From: Pseudomonas sp. R37(2017)
GTDB taxonomy: Bacteria > Pseudomonadota > Gammaproteobacteria > Pseudomonadales > Pseudomonadaceae
Direction of reading: 5' to 3'
DNA length: 64,000 bases
Assembly: GCF_002113375.1 (NCBI RefSeq)
Contig: NZ_NEHO01000018.1
Location: 51,075 to 115,074 of the forward strand
Of the stretch, positions 52,643 through 60,943 are shown piece by piece. Both the position numbers and the translations under genes were made by a program. The notes under the pieces are model-generated. The model did not search any database, was not told the origin of the DNA, and worked only from the letters and a program-made list of their open reading frames with translations. Each line of letters starts with the position of its first letter. The stretch's first letter is position 1.

Positions 52643-52664
52643 AACACATAGAGAGTTTTCAACG

Positions 52665-53456
52665 GTGAAAAGCAAACTCAAGCTCCACGGGTTCAATAAC
52701 CTGACAAAGACCTTGAGCTTCAACATCTATGACATCTGCTACGCGGAAACCCCGCAAGACCAGCAGGCTTACGTCGAGTACATCAATAAAGAGTACAACG
52801 CGAAGCGCCTGACGCAGATCCTCACGGAAGTTGTCGATATCATTGGTGCCAATATCCTGAACATCGCCAGTCAGGACTATGAGCCGCAGGGCGCCAGCGT
52901 CACGATCCTGATCTCGGAAGAGCCGGTCACCCCGACCGACAGTCAGATCGAAGAGTCCCCGGGACCGCTGCCCGAAATCATTCTGGCCCACCTCGACAAG
53001 AGCCACATTACGGTGCACACCTATCCGGAAATCCATCCGGTCAGCGGTATTGCAACGTTCCGTGTGGATATCGACGTGTCGACTTGTGGGGTCATTTCAC
53101 CGCTTAAAGCGCTCAACTTCCTGATTCACCAGTTCGATTCGGACATCGTGACCGTGGATTACCGTGTGCGCGGCTTCACCCGTGACGTTGAAGGCAAAAA
53201 GCACTTCATCGATCACGAGATCAATTCGATCCAGAATTACCTCTCCGATGATACTTACGACGCGTACCAGATGACCGACGTGAACGTGTATCAGGAAAAC
53301 CTGTTCCACACCAAAATGCTGCTGAAGAACTTCGAACTGGATAACTACCTGTTCGGCGACGCCACCAGCAACCTGTCCTCTGAGCAGCGTGCCCAGGTGA
53401 CCGAGCGGGTGAAACACGAAATGCTCGAAATTTTCTACGCACGCAACATGGCGTAA
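52665..53456 (+). CDS. speD: S-adenosylmethionine decarboxylase proenzyme
   Basis: From the GTG at 52665, with GAGAG upstream, the protein is 264 residues, the enterobacterial/Pseudomonas class length. The frame is open 24 codons upstream without a start signal. LDKSHITVHTYPE contains the Lys-Ser bond that self-cleaves, the Ser becoming the pyruvoyl cofactor. The enzyme makes decarboxylated SAM for spermidine synthesis. It ends in a strong terminator, and no speE is next to it. Confidence 0.95.
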   Translation: MKSKLKLHGFNNLTKTLSFNIYDICYAETPQDQQAYVEYINKEYNAKRLTQILTEVVDIIGANILNIASQDYEPQGASVTILISEEPVTPTDSQIEESPGPLPEIILAHLDKSHITVHTYPEIHPVSGIATFRVDIDVSTCGVISPLKALNFLIHQFDSDIVTVDYRVRGFTRDVEGKKHFIDHEINSIQNYLSDDTYDAYQMTDVNVYQENLFHTKMLLKNFELDNYLFGDATSNLSSEQRAQVTERVKHEMLEIFYARNMA

Positions 53457-53468
53457 GGTTTTCGAACA

Positions 53469-53505
53469 TAAAAAAGGCGACTACCTCACGGCAGTCGCCT
53501 TTTTT
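53469..53505 (+). terminator. rho-independent terminator after speD
   Basis: AAAAAGGCGACT and AGTCGCCTTTTTT arms with one internal mismatch, loop about TCAC, followed by TTTTTTG. The A/T symmetry also allows it to end coq7 from the opposite side. Confidence 0.9.
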
Positions 53506-53536
53506 GTTCTGGGGTCCGCTCCTGCAACAAGCGGAG

Positions 53537-54184
53537 TCAGATCCGATAAGTACTCTTGGTCATCACCTTGGCCATCAGGCTCATCCCGAACTTCACCGGT
53601 GCCGGAAAGCGGAATCCGCCAGCGTCCAGCGCACTTTCGGCATGCTGTTCTTCATCAATGCGCATCTGCTCGAGAATCGCCCGGGATTTCTCGTCCTCGG
53701 CCGGCAATTGTTCCAGGTGTTCGTTCAGGTGTTTGCACACCTGGTCTTCTGTTGCCGCAACGAATCCCAGGCTGACTTTGTCGCTGATCAGGCCGGCCAC
53801 TGCGCCAATCCCGAACGACATGCCATAAAACAGTGGGTTGAGAATGCTGGTGTGGCTGCCCAACTGACGGATGCGTTGTTCGCACCAGACCAGGTGGTCG
53901 ATTTCTTCTTCGGCGGCATGTTCCATCGCGGCACGTACCTGCGGCAGCTTGGCGGTCAGCGCCTGCCCCTGGTACAGCGCCTGGGCGCAGACTTCGCCGG
54001 TGTGGTTGATGCGCATCAGGCCGGCAACGTGGCGCGTGTCTTCGTCGCTCATTTTCGCATCCGGCTGCACGATGGCGGGCGAAGGACGGTACGGCTGGCC
54101 ACTGAAGGGCAGCAGGGTGCGCATCGCGGCATCGGCTTGCAGCAGAAGGCGGTCAATTGGCGAGTAGTGACGTTGGGTAGTCAT
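53537..54184 (-). CDS. coq7: 2-polyprenyl-3-methyl-6-methoxy-1,4-benzoquinone monooxygenase
   Basis: This 215-residue di-iron protein has the paired ligand helices RINHTGEVCAQALYQGQA, HAAEEEIDHLVWCEQR, GFVAATEDQVCKHL and MRIDEEQHAESA (two E-x-x-H motifs). Coq7 hydroxylates the ubiquinone precursor at C5/C6. It is membrane associated through a hydrophobic helix (FYGMSFGIGAVAGLI). It is single-gene, convergent with speD. Confidence 0.95.
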   Translation of the reverse strand: MTTQRHYSPIDRLLLQADAAMRTLLPFSGQPYRPSPAIVQPDAKMSDEDTRHVAGLMRINHTGEVCAQALYQGQALTAKLPQVRAAMEHAAEEEIDHLVWCEQRIRQLGSHTSILNPLFYGMSFGIGAVAGLISDKVSLGFVAATEDQVCKHLNEHLEQLPAEDEKSRAILEQMRIDEEQHAESALDAGGFRFPAPVKFGMSLMAKVMTKSTYRI

Positions 54185-54284
54185 GCTGACCTCCGGGGAA
54201 TTTCGGTGGCCAGTTTAACCCAATCGGCCAGGGAAGGTGTGCGCTGGGTCATTGTGATGCAGAGGTTGTGACAGCGTTGTGATG

Positions 54285-54320
54285 CCCCTGTGGGAGTGGG
54301 CAAGCCCGCTTCCACAGGGG
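54285..54320. repeat. Palindromic REP element
   Basis: CCCCTGTGGGAGTGGGC and GCCCGCTTCCACAGGGG form a long imperfect palindrome with a two-base loop, in the gap between the HIT gene and coq7 on the minus strand. It can act as a transcript-end stem. Confidence 0.85.
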
Positions 54321-54330
54321 GCGGCAGCAA

Positions 54331-54669
54331 TCAGCCCGGCGGCCAGTGCATCTGGCGCTGACCCAGTACGTGCATATGAATGTGGTAGACGGTTTGCCCG
54401 CCTTCTTCATTGCAGTTCATGACGACACGGAAGCCTTTTTCGCAGCCCAGCTCCAGGGCCAGGCGCTGGGCGGTGAACAGTATGTGCCCGGCCAATGCCT
54501 TGTCGTCTTCGGTCAGGTCGTTCAAGGTGCGAACCGGCTTCTTCGGGATCACCAGAAAATGCACCGGTGCCTGTGGGGCAATGTCGTGGAAGGCCAGTAC
54601 CTGGTCGTCCTCGTAAATGATCTTCGCCGGGATTTCCCGGTTGATGATCTTGGTGAACAGAGTATCCAC
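54331..54669 (-). CDS. Histidine triad (HIT) nucleotide-binding protein
   Basis: The GTG at 54669, preceded by GGAG at a good distance, gives 112 residues beginning DTLFTKIINREIPAKIIYEDD, the normal length of this family. The ATG at 54711 would add 14 atypical residues. The catalytic triad YHIHMHVLG (HxHxHxx) is intact near the C-terminus. HinT proteins hydrolyse purine nucleoside phosphoramidates. It is separated by about 80 bp from the SDR gene upstream. Confidence 0.93.
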   Translation of the reverse strand: MDTLFTKIINREIPAKIIYEDDQVLAFHDIAPQAPVHFLVIPKKPVRTLNDLTEDDKALAGHILFTAQRLALELGCEKGFRVVMNCNEEGGQTVYHIHMHVLGQRQMHWPPG

Positions 54670-54749
54670 AGCTTTTTTCTCCGTTGTTTGGGCAGGGCTG
54701 AGTGTACTCATGGCGTATGTCAGCGCCCAGCCTTTTACCTTGTGTTGGA

Positions 54750-55538
54750 TCAGCGCGGGCAGTAGGCCTTGTTGATCATGCCGGCGATGGTGCGTGTCAG
54801 CCAGCGCGAGCCGAGCCTTGGCAGGAAGGCGAGCCAGCGGTTGCGCCGTCCGGGAATAATGATCGCTTTATTCTTTTCCAGTGCGCGCACGGTGTAGAGC
54901 GCCACTTCCTCGGGGCTCATCAGCAGTTTGCTGTTGGTCAGCTTTTCGCTGTTGAGTTGAGCGGTGCGGAAAAACGCCGTGCGGGTCGGCCCGGGGCAGA
55001 GCACGGAAACCTTGACCGCGCACTTCTTCAACTCGACGCGCAATCCTTCGGAAAAGTGCAGCACGTAGGCTTTGCTGGCGTAATAGGTGCTCATCCACGG
55101 GCCCGGTTGAAACGCCGCCACCGAGGCCACATTCAGAATCTGCCCGCCGCCTTGCAGGGCCATGCTGTTGCCGATGGCGTGGCACAGTCGGGTGAGGGCG
55201 AGGATGTTCACTTCGATCAGGTCTTGCTCGGTCATCCAGTCCTGGGCCAGAAACGGGCCACATGTGCCAATACCGGCGCAGTTGACCAGCAGATCGATCT
55301 GCCGGTCGCCTTCTTCCAGTTCCAGCAGGAATCCGGACAGGCGCAGCGGCTCGCCCAGGTCGCAGGCGCGGAACAACACTTCCACGCCGAACCTTTGGGT
55401 CAGTTCAATCGCAATACTTTCCAGCTGATCACGCTGTCGGGCCACCAGAATCAGGCTGCGGCCGCGCCGGGCCAGCGCTTCGGCCATTGCCAGGCCGATG
55501 CCGCTGGAGGCACCAGTGATCAGAGCGTAACGGGTCAT
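54750..55538 (-). CDS. Short-chain dehydrogenase/reductase
   Basis: From ATG 55538 (GGAGAA five bases before) the protein is 262 residues. It is a classical SDR: TGASSGIG near 7-14, NCAGIG near 89, the active-site Ser in NVASVAAF and YYASKAY (YxxxK). The C-terminal tail RRNRWLAFLPRLGSRWLTRTIAGMI is hydrophobic and basic, which suggests membrane association. The substrate is unknown; relatives are annotated as dltE- or fatty-acyl-type reductases. The frame extends upstream without support. Confidence 0.88.
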   Translation of the reverse strand: MTRYALITGASSGIGLAMAEALARRGRSLILVARQRDQLESIAIELTQRFGVEVLFRACDLGEPLRLSGFLLELEEGDRQIDLLVNCAGIGTCGPFLAQDWMTEQDLIEVNILALTRLCHAIGNSMALQGGGQILNVASVAAFQPGPWMSTYYASKAYVLHFSEGLRVELKKCAVKVSVLCPGPTRTAFFRTAQLNSEKLTNSKLLMSPEEVALYTVRALEKNKAIIIPGRRNRWLAFLPRLGSRWLTRTIAGMINKAYCPR

Positions 55539-55599
55539 GCAGTTCTCCATCGCAACAGCTCCGCGCCGCGACGCAGGTGTCACGGGCCGGGAGCGCTGT

Positions 55600-56565
55600 T
55601 CATTCTTTCGCAGAGTCTACAGGGGGCTGGGCCTCTTCGGCTGCATCGCCGGCGGAATTTGGCGTCGGCTCGACCTCGACATCGATTTCATCGGTGATGA
55701 CCGAACTGCTTTCGTAGCTGCTCTGCGCGGCGCTTTCGTATTCTTGCTGTATCGCCGAGAGGCCACCGGCCAGCGCACCGACCAGGATCAGGGCGATAAC
55801 GACCAGCCAGAGCGAGGACAATACTTTGACCGCGGTACTGTTCGGCGGAGGCGGCGGGCCGTAGCGATTGGCCAGTTCGTTGCCCGGCACGACCATGATC
55901 ACAAACGGAAAGAAACTGCCAACAAACGGTACCAGGTTCAACAGCCACAGCCAGCCGGACCAGCCGATATCGTGCAATCGCTGAACGGTGATCTGGATGC
56001 TGACAAAGGCAAACCCGACAAACAGCGTCAATGCCAGCAAGCCACCCAATATCAGCCCGGCGGTAGAATCCGCGCCGATTAGGGCCAGGACGACCAAGGC
56101 AAACACTCCGCAAACAGCCATGAGCACAAGTGTCAGCACCAATGTCCAGGCGAGATAACGCAAGCGGCCGATACGGCCATCGAAACTGAATGGCTTGAGC
56201 GTGGCAAATTCCGCCACGGCTTCGCCGACGGGGGCACGAGGCGGGGCGTAAGGGGACTGCGGATCCCCCAGCGGCGCCTGGCCGCTGGCCGGAGTGTGGT
56301 CATGCACATCGGCGAGGTTAAGCTCGATCGGCGTTTCGGCTTCGATGCGGGCATCGATACCGGTCTTGCTCAACGCATGGAGGTAGGTCTGGGCATCGGC
56401 TTGCGACAGGTTGCGTTTGAGCGCTACCGGACGCCCGGTGAACAAGCGCTCGATGGCCGAGACATCACTTTTGAACAGCTCGGCGAGATTGAGTTTTGCC
56501 GTGGTGATGTCGACGCCTGGCAGCAAGGCGCCTTCGAATACGATCTTGAAATGATTTTCGCCCAT
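55600..56565 (-). CDS. DUF805 domain membrane protein
   Basis: From ATG 56565 the protein is 321 residues. Residues 1-80 are soluble (ENHFKIVFEGALLPGVDITTAKLNLAELF). The DUF805 domain (about 115-250) opens PFSFDGRIGRLRYLAW and has four membrane helices, with VQRLHDIGWSGWLWLLNLVP in the third. The C-terminal tail is acidic (about 275-321). The function is unknown. The N-terminal domain occurs fused to DUF805 in pseudomonads. Confidence 0.85.
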   Translation of the reverse strand: MGENHFKIVFEGALLPGVDITTAKLNLAELFKSDVSAIERLFTGRPVALKRNLSQADAQTYLHALSKTGIDARIEAETPIELNLADVHDHTPASGQAPLGDPQSPYAPPRAPVGEAVAEFATLKPFSFDGRIGRLRYLAWTLVLTLVLMAVCGVFALVVLALIGADSTAGLILGGLLALTLFVGFAFVSIQITVQRLHDIGWSGWLWLLNLVPFVGSFFPFVIMVVPGNELANRYGPPPPPNSTAVKVLSSLWLVVIALILVGALAGGLSAIQQEYESAAQSSYESSSVITDEIDVEVEPTPNSAGDAAEEAQPPVDSAKE

Positions 56566-56658
56566 GTGCGAAGCATCCTTGTCGCGAGAGGTTGAAAGAA
56601 GAATGTTGTGACCGGGCGAGTGTAAGGCCAGCCTGGCAAGACTGGCCAAGGTTCGCTG

Positions 56659-57627
56659 TCAGCGCGGCCAGCGTTTGGCCAACAGAACAGACTGTTCCAG
56701 GGCCTGGCGGTACTCAGCGTCGAGACGGGCAATCAACTGCTCGACACTCGGCAAGTCCTCGATTTCACCCACGCCCTGACCTGCAGACCAAACGGTTTTC
56801 CAGGCTTTGGCCTCATCGCTCACAGGTTTGAGCCTGGAGCCGAAGTCGATCTCGCCCTTGCCTTGCAAGGCGGCCATATCGAAACCGGCGGCCTCCAGGC
56901 TCTGGCGCATGAAGCTCGCGGGGACGCCTGACACAACTGGAGTATGGATGATGTCTGCCGCTTTGGAAGTGAGCAGCATTTCTTTATAAGCGTCGGGCGC
57001 GTGACTTTCGGTTGTACCGATAAATCGAGTGCCAAAGTAGGCCAGGTCTGCGCCGAGCAATTGAGCCGCCAGAATTTCGTGGCCATGGTTCAGGCAGCCC
57101 GCCAGCAACAAGGTCTTGTCGAAGAACTGGCGAATTTCGGCAATCAGCGAAAACGGGCTCCAGGTCCCGGCGTGTCCTCCGGCCCCGGCAGCCACGGCAA
57201 TCAAACCATCGACGCCGGCTTCGGCCGCTTTCTCGGCATGACGACGAGTTGTCACATCATGGAACACCAGGCCGCCGTAGCTGTGCACTGCGTCGACCAG
57301 TTCTTTCACCGCGCCAAGGCTGGTGATCACGATCGGCACTTTGTGTTCGACGCAGATATCCAGATCCGCCTGCAACCGTGGATTGCTGTTGTGCACGATC
57401 AGATTCACGGCATGAGGCGCGGGGTTTTCCATTGTCGCCAGCCCGGCTTCGATTTCTTCCAGCCAGGCCTTGAAACCGCTACTTTCGCGCTGATTCAGTG
57501 CCGGAAAGCTGCCAACCACGCCCTGACGACAACAGGCGAGTACCAATTGCGGATTGGAAATCAGGAACATCGGTGCTGCCACTACGGGCAGACGCAAACG
57601 TTGTTCGAGCAGAGCGGGCAGCGACAT
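56659..57627 (-). CDS. Nitronate monooxygenase family flavoprotein
   Basis: This 322-residue TIM barrel binds FMN: VVAAPMFLISNP near the N-terminus, HDVTTRRHAEKAAEAGVDGLIAVAAGAGGHAG (phosphate-binding loop, near 127-158) and LLGADLAYFGTRFIGTTES. The family oxidises alkyl nitronates, or acts as a related NADH:quinone reductase. The exact subclass is uncertain. It is 33 nt after hemJ on the same strand, with which it may be co-transcribed. Confidence 0.9.
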   Translation of the reverse strand: MSLPALLEQRLRLPVVAAPMFLISNPQLVLACCRQGVVGSFPALNQRESSGFKAWLEEIEAGLATMENPAPHAVNLIVHNSNPRLQADLDICVEHKVPIVITSLGAVKELVDAVHSYGGLVFHDVTTRRHAEKAAEAGVDGLIAVAAGAGGHAGTWSPFSLIAEIRQFFDKTLLLAGCLNHGHEILAAQLLGADLAYFGTRFIGTTESHAPDAYKEMLLTSKAADIIHTPVVSGVPASFMRQSLEAAGFDMAALQGKGEIDFGSRLKPVSDEAKAWKTVWSAGQGVGEIEDLPSVEQLIARLDAEYRQALEQSVLLAKRWPR

Positions 57628-57660
57628 TGGAAGTACCCCGGTGAGTTGTGCCTGTTGGAT

Positions 57661-58092
57661 TCAGAACGGCCGAACGACGACCAGAATTACGATTGCCAGC
57701 AATATCAGAACCGGCACTTCATTGAACCAGCGAAAAAAGACATGGCTGCGGGTGTTTTCGCCACGGGCAAAACGTTTTACCTGTGCGCCGCACATATGGT
57801 GGTAGCCGATCAGAATCGCCACCAGTGTCAGCTTGGCGTGCATCCAGCCACCCTGAGTGAAATACGCACTCGGGTTGAGGCTGATCAACCAGCCGCCAAA
57901 GATCAGCGTGGCGATCATCGCCGGCCCCATGATGCCCCGATACAGCTTGCGCTCCATGACGCTGAAGCGTTCCTTGCTGATGGTGTCTTCACTTTGTGCG
58001 TGATAAACGAACAGTCGTGGCAGGTAGAACAGGCCGGCAAACCAGCACACGACGCTGACGATATGGAGCGCTTTGAGCCACAGATAGAGCAT
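57661..58092 (-). CDS. hemJ: Protoporphyrinogen oxidase HemJ (CopD-like family)
   Basis: This 143-residue inner-membrane protein has four helices and the family His in LWLKALHIVSVVCWFAGLFYLPRLF (near residues 5-29). It also has ERKLYRGIMGPAM and the pair GYHHMCGAQVKRF. HemJ oxidises protoporphyrinogen IX to protoporphyrin IX in organisms lacking HemG or HemY. It diverges from argC and lies upstream of the nitronate monooxygenase gene. Confidence 0.87.
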   Translation of the reverse strand: MLYLWLKALHIVSVVCWFAGLFYLPRLFVYHAQSEDTISKERFSVMERKLYRGIMGPAMIATLIFGGWLISLNPSAYFTQGGWMHAKLTLVAILIGYHHMCGAQVKRFARGENTRSHVFFRWFNEVPVLILLAIVILVVVRPF

Positions 58093-58227
58093 TTTCAGTT
58101 ATTCCCCAATTCACGGTAGCCGGAATAGTAGAGGCTTGACGCTCCGCACGTCACCTTGCCGGTTGTCGCAGGGGCGCGCGGGCCCTATTATCGACGGCTT
58201 TCCAGTGGGTTCGTTGAGGGCAGGTTT

Positions 58228-59262
58228 ATGGTCAAGGTCGGTATCGTCGGCGGCACGGGTTACACCGGTGTCGAACTGCTGCGTCTGTTGGCGCAGCATC
58301 CGCAAGCTGAAGTGGTAGTCATCACTTCCCGATCCGAGGCCGGCCTGGCCGTGGCCGACATGTATCCGAACCTGCGAGGCCATTACGACGGCCTGGCATT
58401 CAGTGTTCCGGACATCAAGACGCTGGGCGCTTGCGATGTGGTGTTCTTCGCCACGCCGCACGGCGTTGCCCATGCGTTGGCGGGCGAATTGCTGGCGGCC
58501 GGGACCAAGGTTATCGATCTGTCGGCCGATTTCCGTCTGCAAGACGCGAATGAGTGGGCCAAGTGGTACGGCCAGCCGCACGGCGCGCCGGAACTGCTGG
58601 ACGAGGCGGTCTACGGCTTGCCGGAAGTCAATCGCGAGCAGATCAGGAAAGCGCGCCTGATTGCCGTGCCGGGCTGCTACCCGACTGCGACGCAATTGGG
58701 CTTCCTGCCATTGCTCGAAGCTGGCCTGGCCGATGCTGCGCATCTGATCGCTGACTGCAAATCCGGTGTCAGCGGTGCCGGTCGTGGTGCTTCCGTAGGT
58801 TCGCTGTACTCCGAGACGTCGGAAAGCATGAAGGCCTATGCGGTCAAAGGGCATCGTCATTTACCGGAAATCCGCCAGGGTCTGCGTCGTGCAGCGGGCA
58901 AGGACGTCGGCCTGACCTTCGTTCCGCACCTGACGCCGATGATTCGCGGCATTCACTCCACGCTCTACGCAACCGTCGTTGATCGCTCGGTGGATCTGCA
59001 GGCGCTGTTTGAAAAGCGTTATGCCAACGAACCGTTCGTTGACGTCATGCCAGCCGGCAGCCATCCGGAGACGCGTAGCGTACGTGGTGCCAACGTCTGC
59101 CGTATTGCCGTGCACCGTCCTCAGGATGGTGATCTGGTGGTGGTGCTGTCGGTGATCGACAACCTGGTCAAGGGGGCGTCGGGTCAGGCTGTGCAGAACA
59201 TGAATATCCTGTTCGGGCTGGATGAGCGTCTGGGTCTGTCTCACGCGGGCATGTTGCCTTGA
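58228..59262 (+). CDS. argC: N-acetyl-gamma-glutamyl-phosphate reductase
   Basis: The start is ATG 58228, with GAGGG upstream, giving 344 residues as in other pseudomonads. The frame is open 24 codons further without a start signal. Rossmann motif KVGIVGGTGYTGVELL, DLSADFRL, the catalytic Cys in VPGCYPTATQLG (near 150), and HRHLPEI are present. It reduces N-acetylglutamyl phosphate in arginine synthesis using NADPH. A tandem/inverted repeat block follows. Confidence 0.97.
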   Translation: MVKVGIVGGTGYTGVELLRLLAQHPQAEVVVITSRSEAGLAVADMYPNLRGHYDGLAFSVPDIKTLGACDVVFFATPHGVAHALAGELLAAGTKVIDLSADFRLQDANEWAKWYGQPHGAPELLDEAVYGLPEVNREQIRKARLIAVPGCYPTATQLGFLPLLEAGLADAAHLIADCKSGVSGAGRGASVGSLYSETSESMKAYAVKGHRHLPEIRQGLRRAAGKDVGLTFVPHLTPMIRGIHSTLYATVVDRSVDLQALFEKRYANEPFVDVMPAGSHPETRSVRGANVCRIAVHRPQDGDLVVVLSVIDNLVKGASGQAVQNMNILFGLDERLGLSHAGMLP

Positions 59263-59287
59263 GAGCAGCTACAAGCTTCAAGTTGTA

Positions 59288-59340
59288 AGCGGCAAGCTTG
59301 AAGCTCACAGCTTGAAGCTCACAGCTTGAAGCTTGCCGCT
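59288..59340. repeat. Tandem 14-bp repeats inside an inverted repeat, argC-erpA gap
   Basis: AGCTTGAAGCTCAC occurs at 59295-59308 and 59309-59322, then 11 bases of a third copy at 59323-59333. The block is bounded by AGCGGCAAGCTT (59288-59299) and AAGCTTGCCGCT (59329-59340), an exact inverted repeat. It resembles the AGCTT/AAGCT-rich intergenic repeats common in pseudomonads. Confidence 0.85.
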
Positions 59341-59349
59341 GCTCCTAGA

Positions 59350-59383
59350 ATAGTTGACCGCTTTTCTAGGAGAAGCGGATAAT
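59350..59383 (+). promoter_or_regulatory. erpA promoter with candidate IscR half-site
   Basis: TTGACC (59353-59358) and GATAAT (59378-59383) could be -35 and -10 (19-bp spacing). ATAGTTGAC (59350-59358), overlapping the -35, fits the first half of the IscR type 1 consensus as I remember it. CCTAGAA/TTCTAGG (59344-59350/59364-59370) also form an inverted repeat across the site. Confidence 0.4.
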
Positions 59384-59430
59384 GCGCGTCATCACGCAAT
59401 ATGACGGCGTAACGCCGGGAGATAGTCAGC

Positions 59431-59781
59431 ATGAGCGTCGAATCCTTCACCCCCACGGCTTTGCAATTCACCCACGGTGCCGCGCACAAGGTGAAGAGCC
59501 TGGTCGATGAAGAGGGGAATGATCGCTTGAAGCTGCGCGTATTCGTTACGGGCGGCGGTTGTTCAGGTTTTCAGTACGGCTTCACCTTCGATGAAGAAGT
59601 GGCCGATGATGACACCATCGTCGAACGCGAAGGTGTGAGTCTGGTGGTCGACCCGATGAGCTTCCAGTACCTGGCCGGTGCCGAGGTGGATTACCAGGAA
59701 GGTCTGGAAGGTTCGCGTTTCGTCATCAAGAACCCGAATGCGACCACCACCTGTGGTTGCGGTTCTTCGTTCTCGATCTGA
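59431..59781 (+). CDS. erpA: Iron-sulfur cluster insertion protein ErpA
   Basis: This 116-residue A-type carrier has three cluster-binding Cys: C44 in GGGCSGFQYG and C108/C110 in TTCGCGSSFSI. It delivers Fe-S clusters to apo-enzymes, including those of isoprenoid synthesis. GGGAG precedes the ATG. A short frame from ATG 59382 (after AGGAG) overlaps the start in another frame. It ends in a terminator, convergent with anmK. Confidence 0.96.
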   Translation: MSVESFTPTALQFTHGAAHKVKSLVDEEGNDRLKLRVFVTGGGCSGFQYGFTFDEEVADDDTIVEREGVSLVVDPMSFQYLAGAEVDYQEGLEGSRFVIKNPNATTTCGCGSSFSI

Positions 59782-59799
59782 TCGGCGCGCCAGTTTCAC

Positions 59800-59835
59800 A
59801 AAACGCCGCATGGCCTCAGGGTCTTGCGGCGTTTT
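59800..59835. terminator. Terminator between erpA and anmK
   Basis: AAAACGCCGCA (59800-59810) pairs with TGCGGCGTTTT (59825-59835), loop of 14 nt. Symmetrical A/T runs allow it to serve both convergent genes. Confidence 0.88.
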
Positions 59836-59849
59836 GCTGTCTGCGGGGT

Positions 59850-60941
59850 TTATGCGGGGTAAATGGCGCCGAGTACGCGCAGGCCACGGGCACCGGTAAC
59901 GCTGGGGCGGTTGGCTGCGATGCCTTCGAGGCAGCAATGAGCCAGCCACGCGAATGCCATGGCTTCGACCCAGTCGGGGTCTACACCGTACGTGGCGGTG
60001 CTGCTGACACTTGCGTTTGGCAACAGGCTGGCCAGGCGACTCATCAATGCGCTGTTGTGGGCGCCGCCGCCGCAGACCAGTAGTTCCTGTGTGTCTGTCT
60101 GGGCGCTTTGCAATGATTCGATGATGGTCAGCGCGGTCAGCTCAAGCAGCGTCGCCTGAACATCTTCGGCGGCGAAGGCTGGCAGATGTGCCAGGTGCTG
60201 TGTCAGCCATGGCAGGTTGAACACTTCCCGTCCGGTACTCTTCGGGCCTTTGGTTACAAAGAAAGGGTCGTTGAGCAGTTCATTCAATAGCGCCGGTTGA
60301 ACCTTGCCGCTGGCAGCCCATTGGCCGTCGCGGTCATAGTTGTCGCCACGCTGCTGATGAATCCAGGCGTCGAGCAGGACATTACCGGGGCCGCTGTCAA
60401 AGCCGGCGACAGGCTTGCCGGGCTCGATCAGGCTGAGGTTGCTAAAGCCGCCAACGTTCAGCACTGCGCGATTTCCGGCCCGTTCTTCAAACAAGGCTTC
60501 GTGAAAGGCCGGAACCAGCGGTGCACCTTGTCCGCCGGCAGCCACGTCGCGGCTGCGGAAGTCGCTGACCACGGTGATGCCGGTCAGCTCTGTCAGCAAG
60601 GCCGGATTGCCGATCTGCACGGTAAAGCCGCGTGCCGGTTCGTGGCGGATGGTCTGGCCATGGCTGCCAATCGCACGAATATCGTCAGGCTTCAGTTGCT
60701 GTTGAACGAGAAGGGTGCGGATTCCTTGGGCTGCCAGTTTCACCCAGTTCTGTTGGGCGATGGCGGAGCGGGCGATCTCGTCCGGGCCGCTGGCGCACAA
60801 GCTGAGCAGCTCTGCGCGCAGGGAGTCGGGCATGGGGATGTAGTGGGAGGCGATCAGCCTGATCGCCTTGGCTTGCTCGATCAGCGCGATGTCCAGGCCA
60901 TCAAGGCTGGTTCCGGACATCACACCTATATAGAGCGCCAT
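59850..60941 (-). CDS. anmK: Anhydro-N-acetylmuramic acid kinase
   Basis: This 363-residue protein begins MALYIGVMSGTSLDGLDIAL, with the ATP-binding MSGTSxDG loop, then IGSHGQTIRHEP, NVGGFSNLSLI and GPGNVLLDAWI. AnmK cleaves the 1,6-anhydro ring of recycled anhMurNAc and phosphorylates it at C6. With amgK-murU elsewhere in the window, this gives pieces of peptidoglycan recycling in two places. It is two bases after the M23 peptidase gene. Confidence 0.96.
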   Translation of the reverse strand: MALYIGVMSGTSLDGLDIALIEQAKAIRLIASHYIPMPDSLRAELLSLCASGPDEIARSAIAQQNWVKLAAQGIRTLLVQQQLKPDDIRAIGSHGQTIRHEPARGFTVQIGNPALLTELTGITVVSDFRSRDVAAGGQGAPLVPAFHEALFEERAGNRAVLNVGGFSNLSLIEPGKPVAGFDSGPGNVLLDAWIHQQRGDNYDRDGQWAASGKVQPALLNELLNDPFFVTKGPKSTGREVFNLPWLTQHLAHLPAFAAEDVQATLLELTALTIIESLQSAQTDTQELLVCGGGAHNSALMSRLASLLPNASVSSTATYGVDPDWVEAMAFAWLAHCCLEGIAANRPSVTGARGLRVLGAIYPA

Positions 60942-60943
60942 GC

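Noticed and set aside
59288..59340. Repeat block as a CRISPR array
   Set aside because: The 14-bp units are directly abutting with no spacers and sit inside a palindrome; there are no cas genes in the window.
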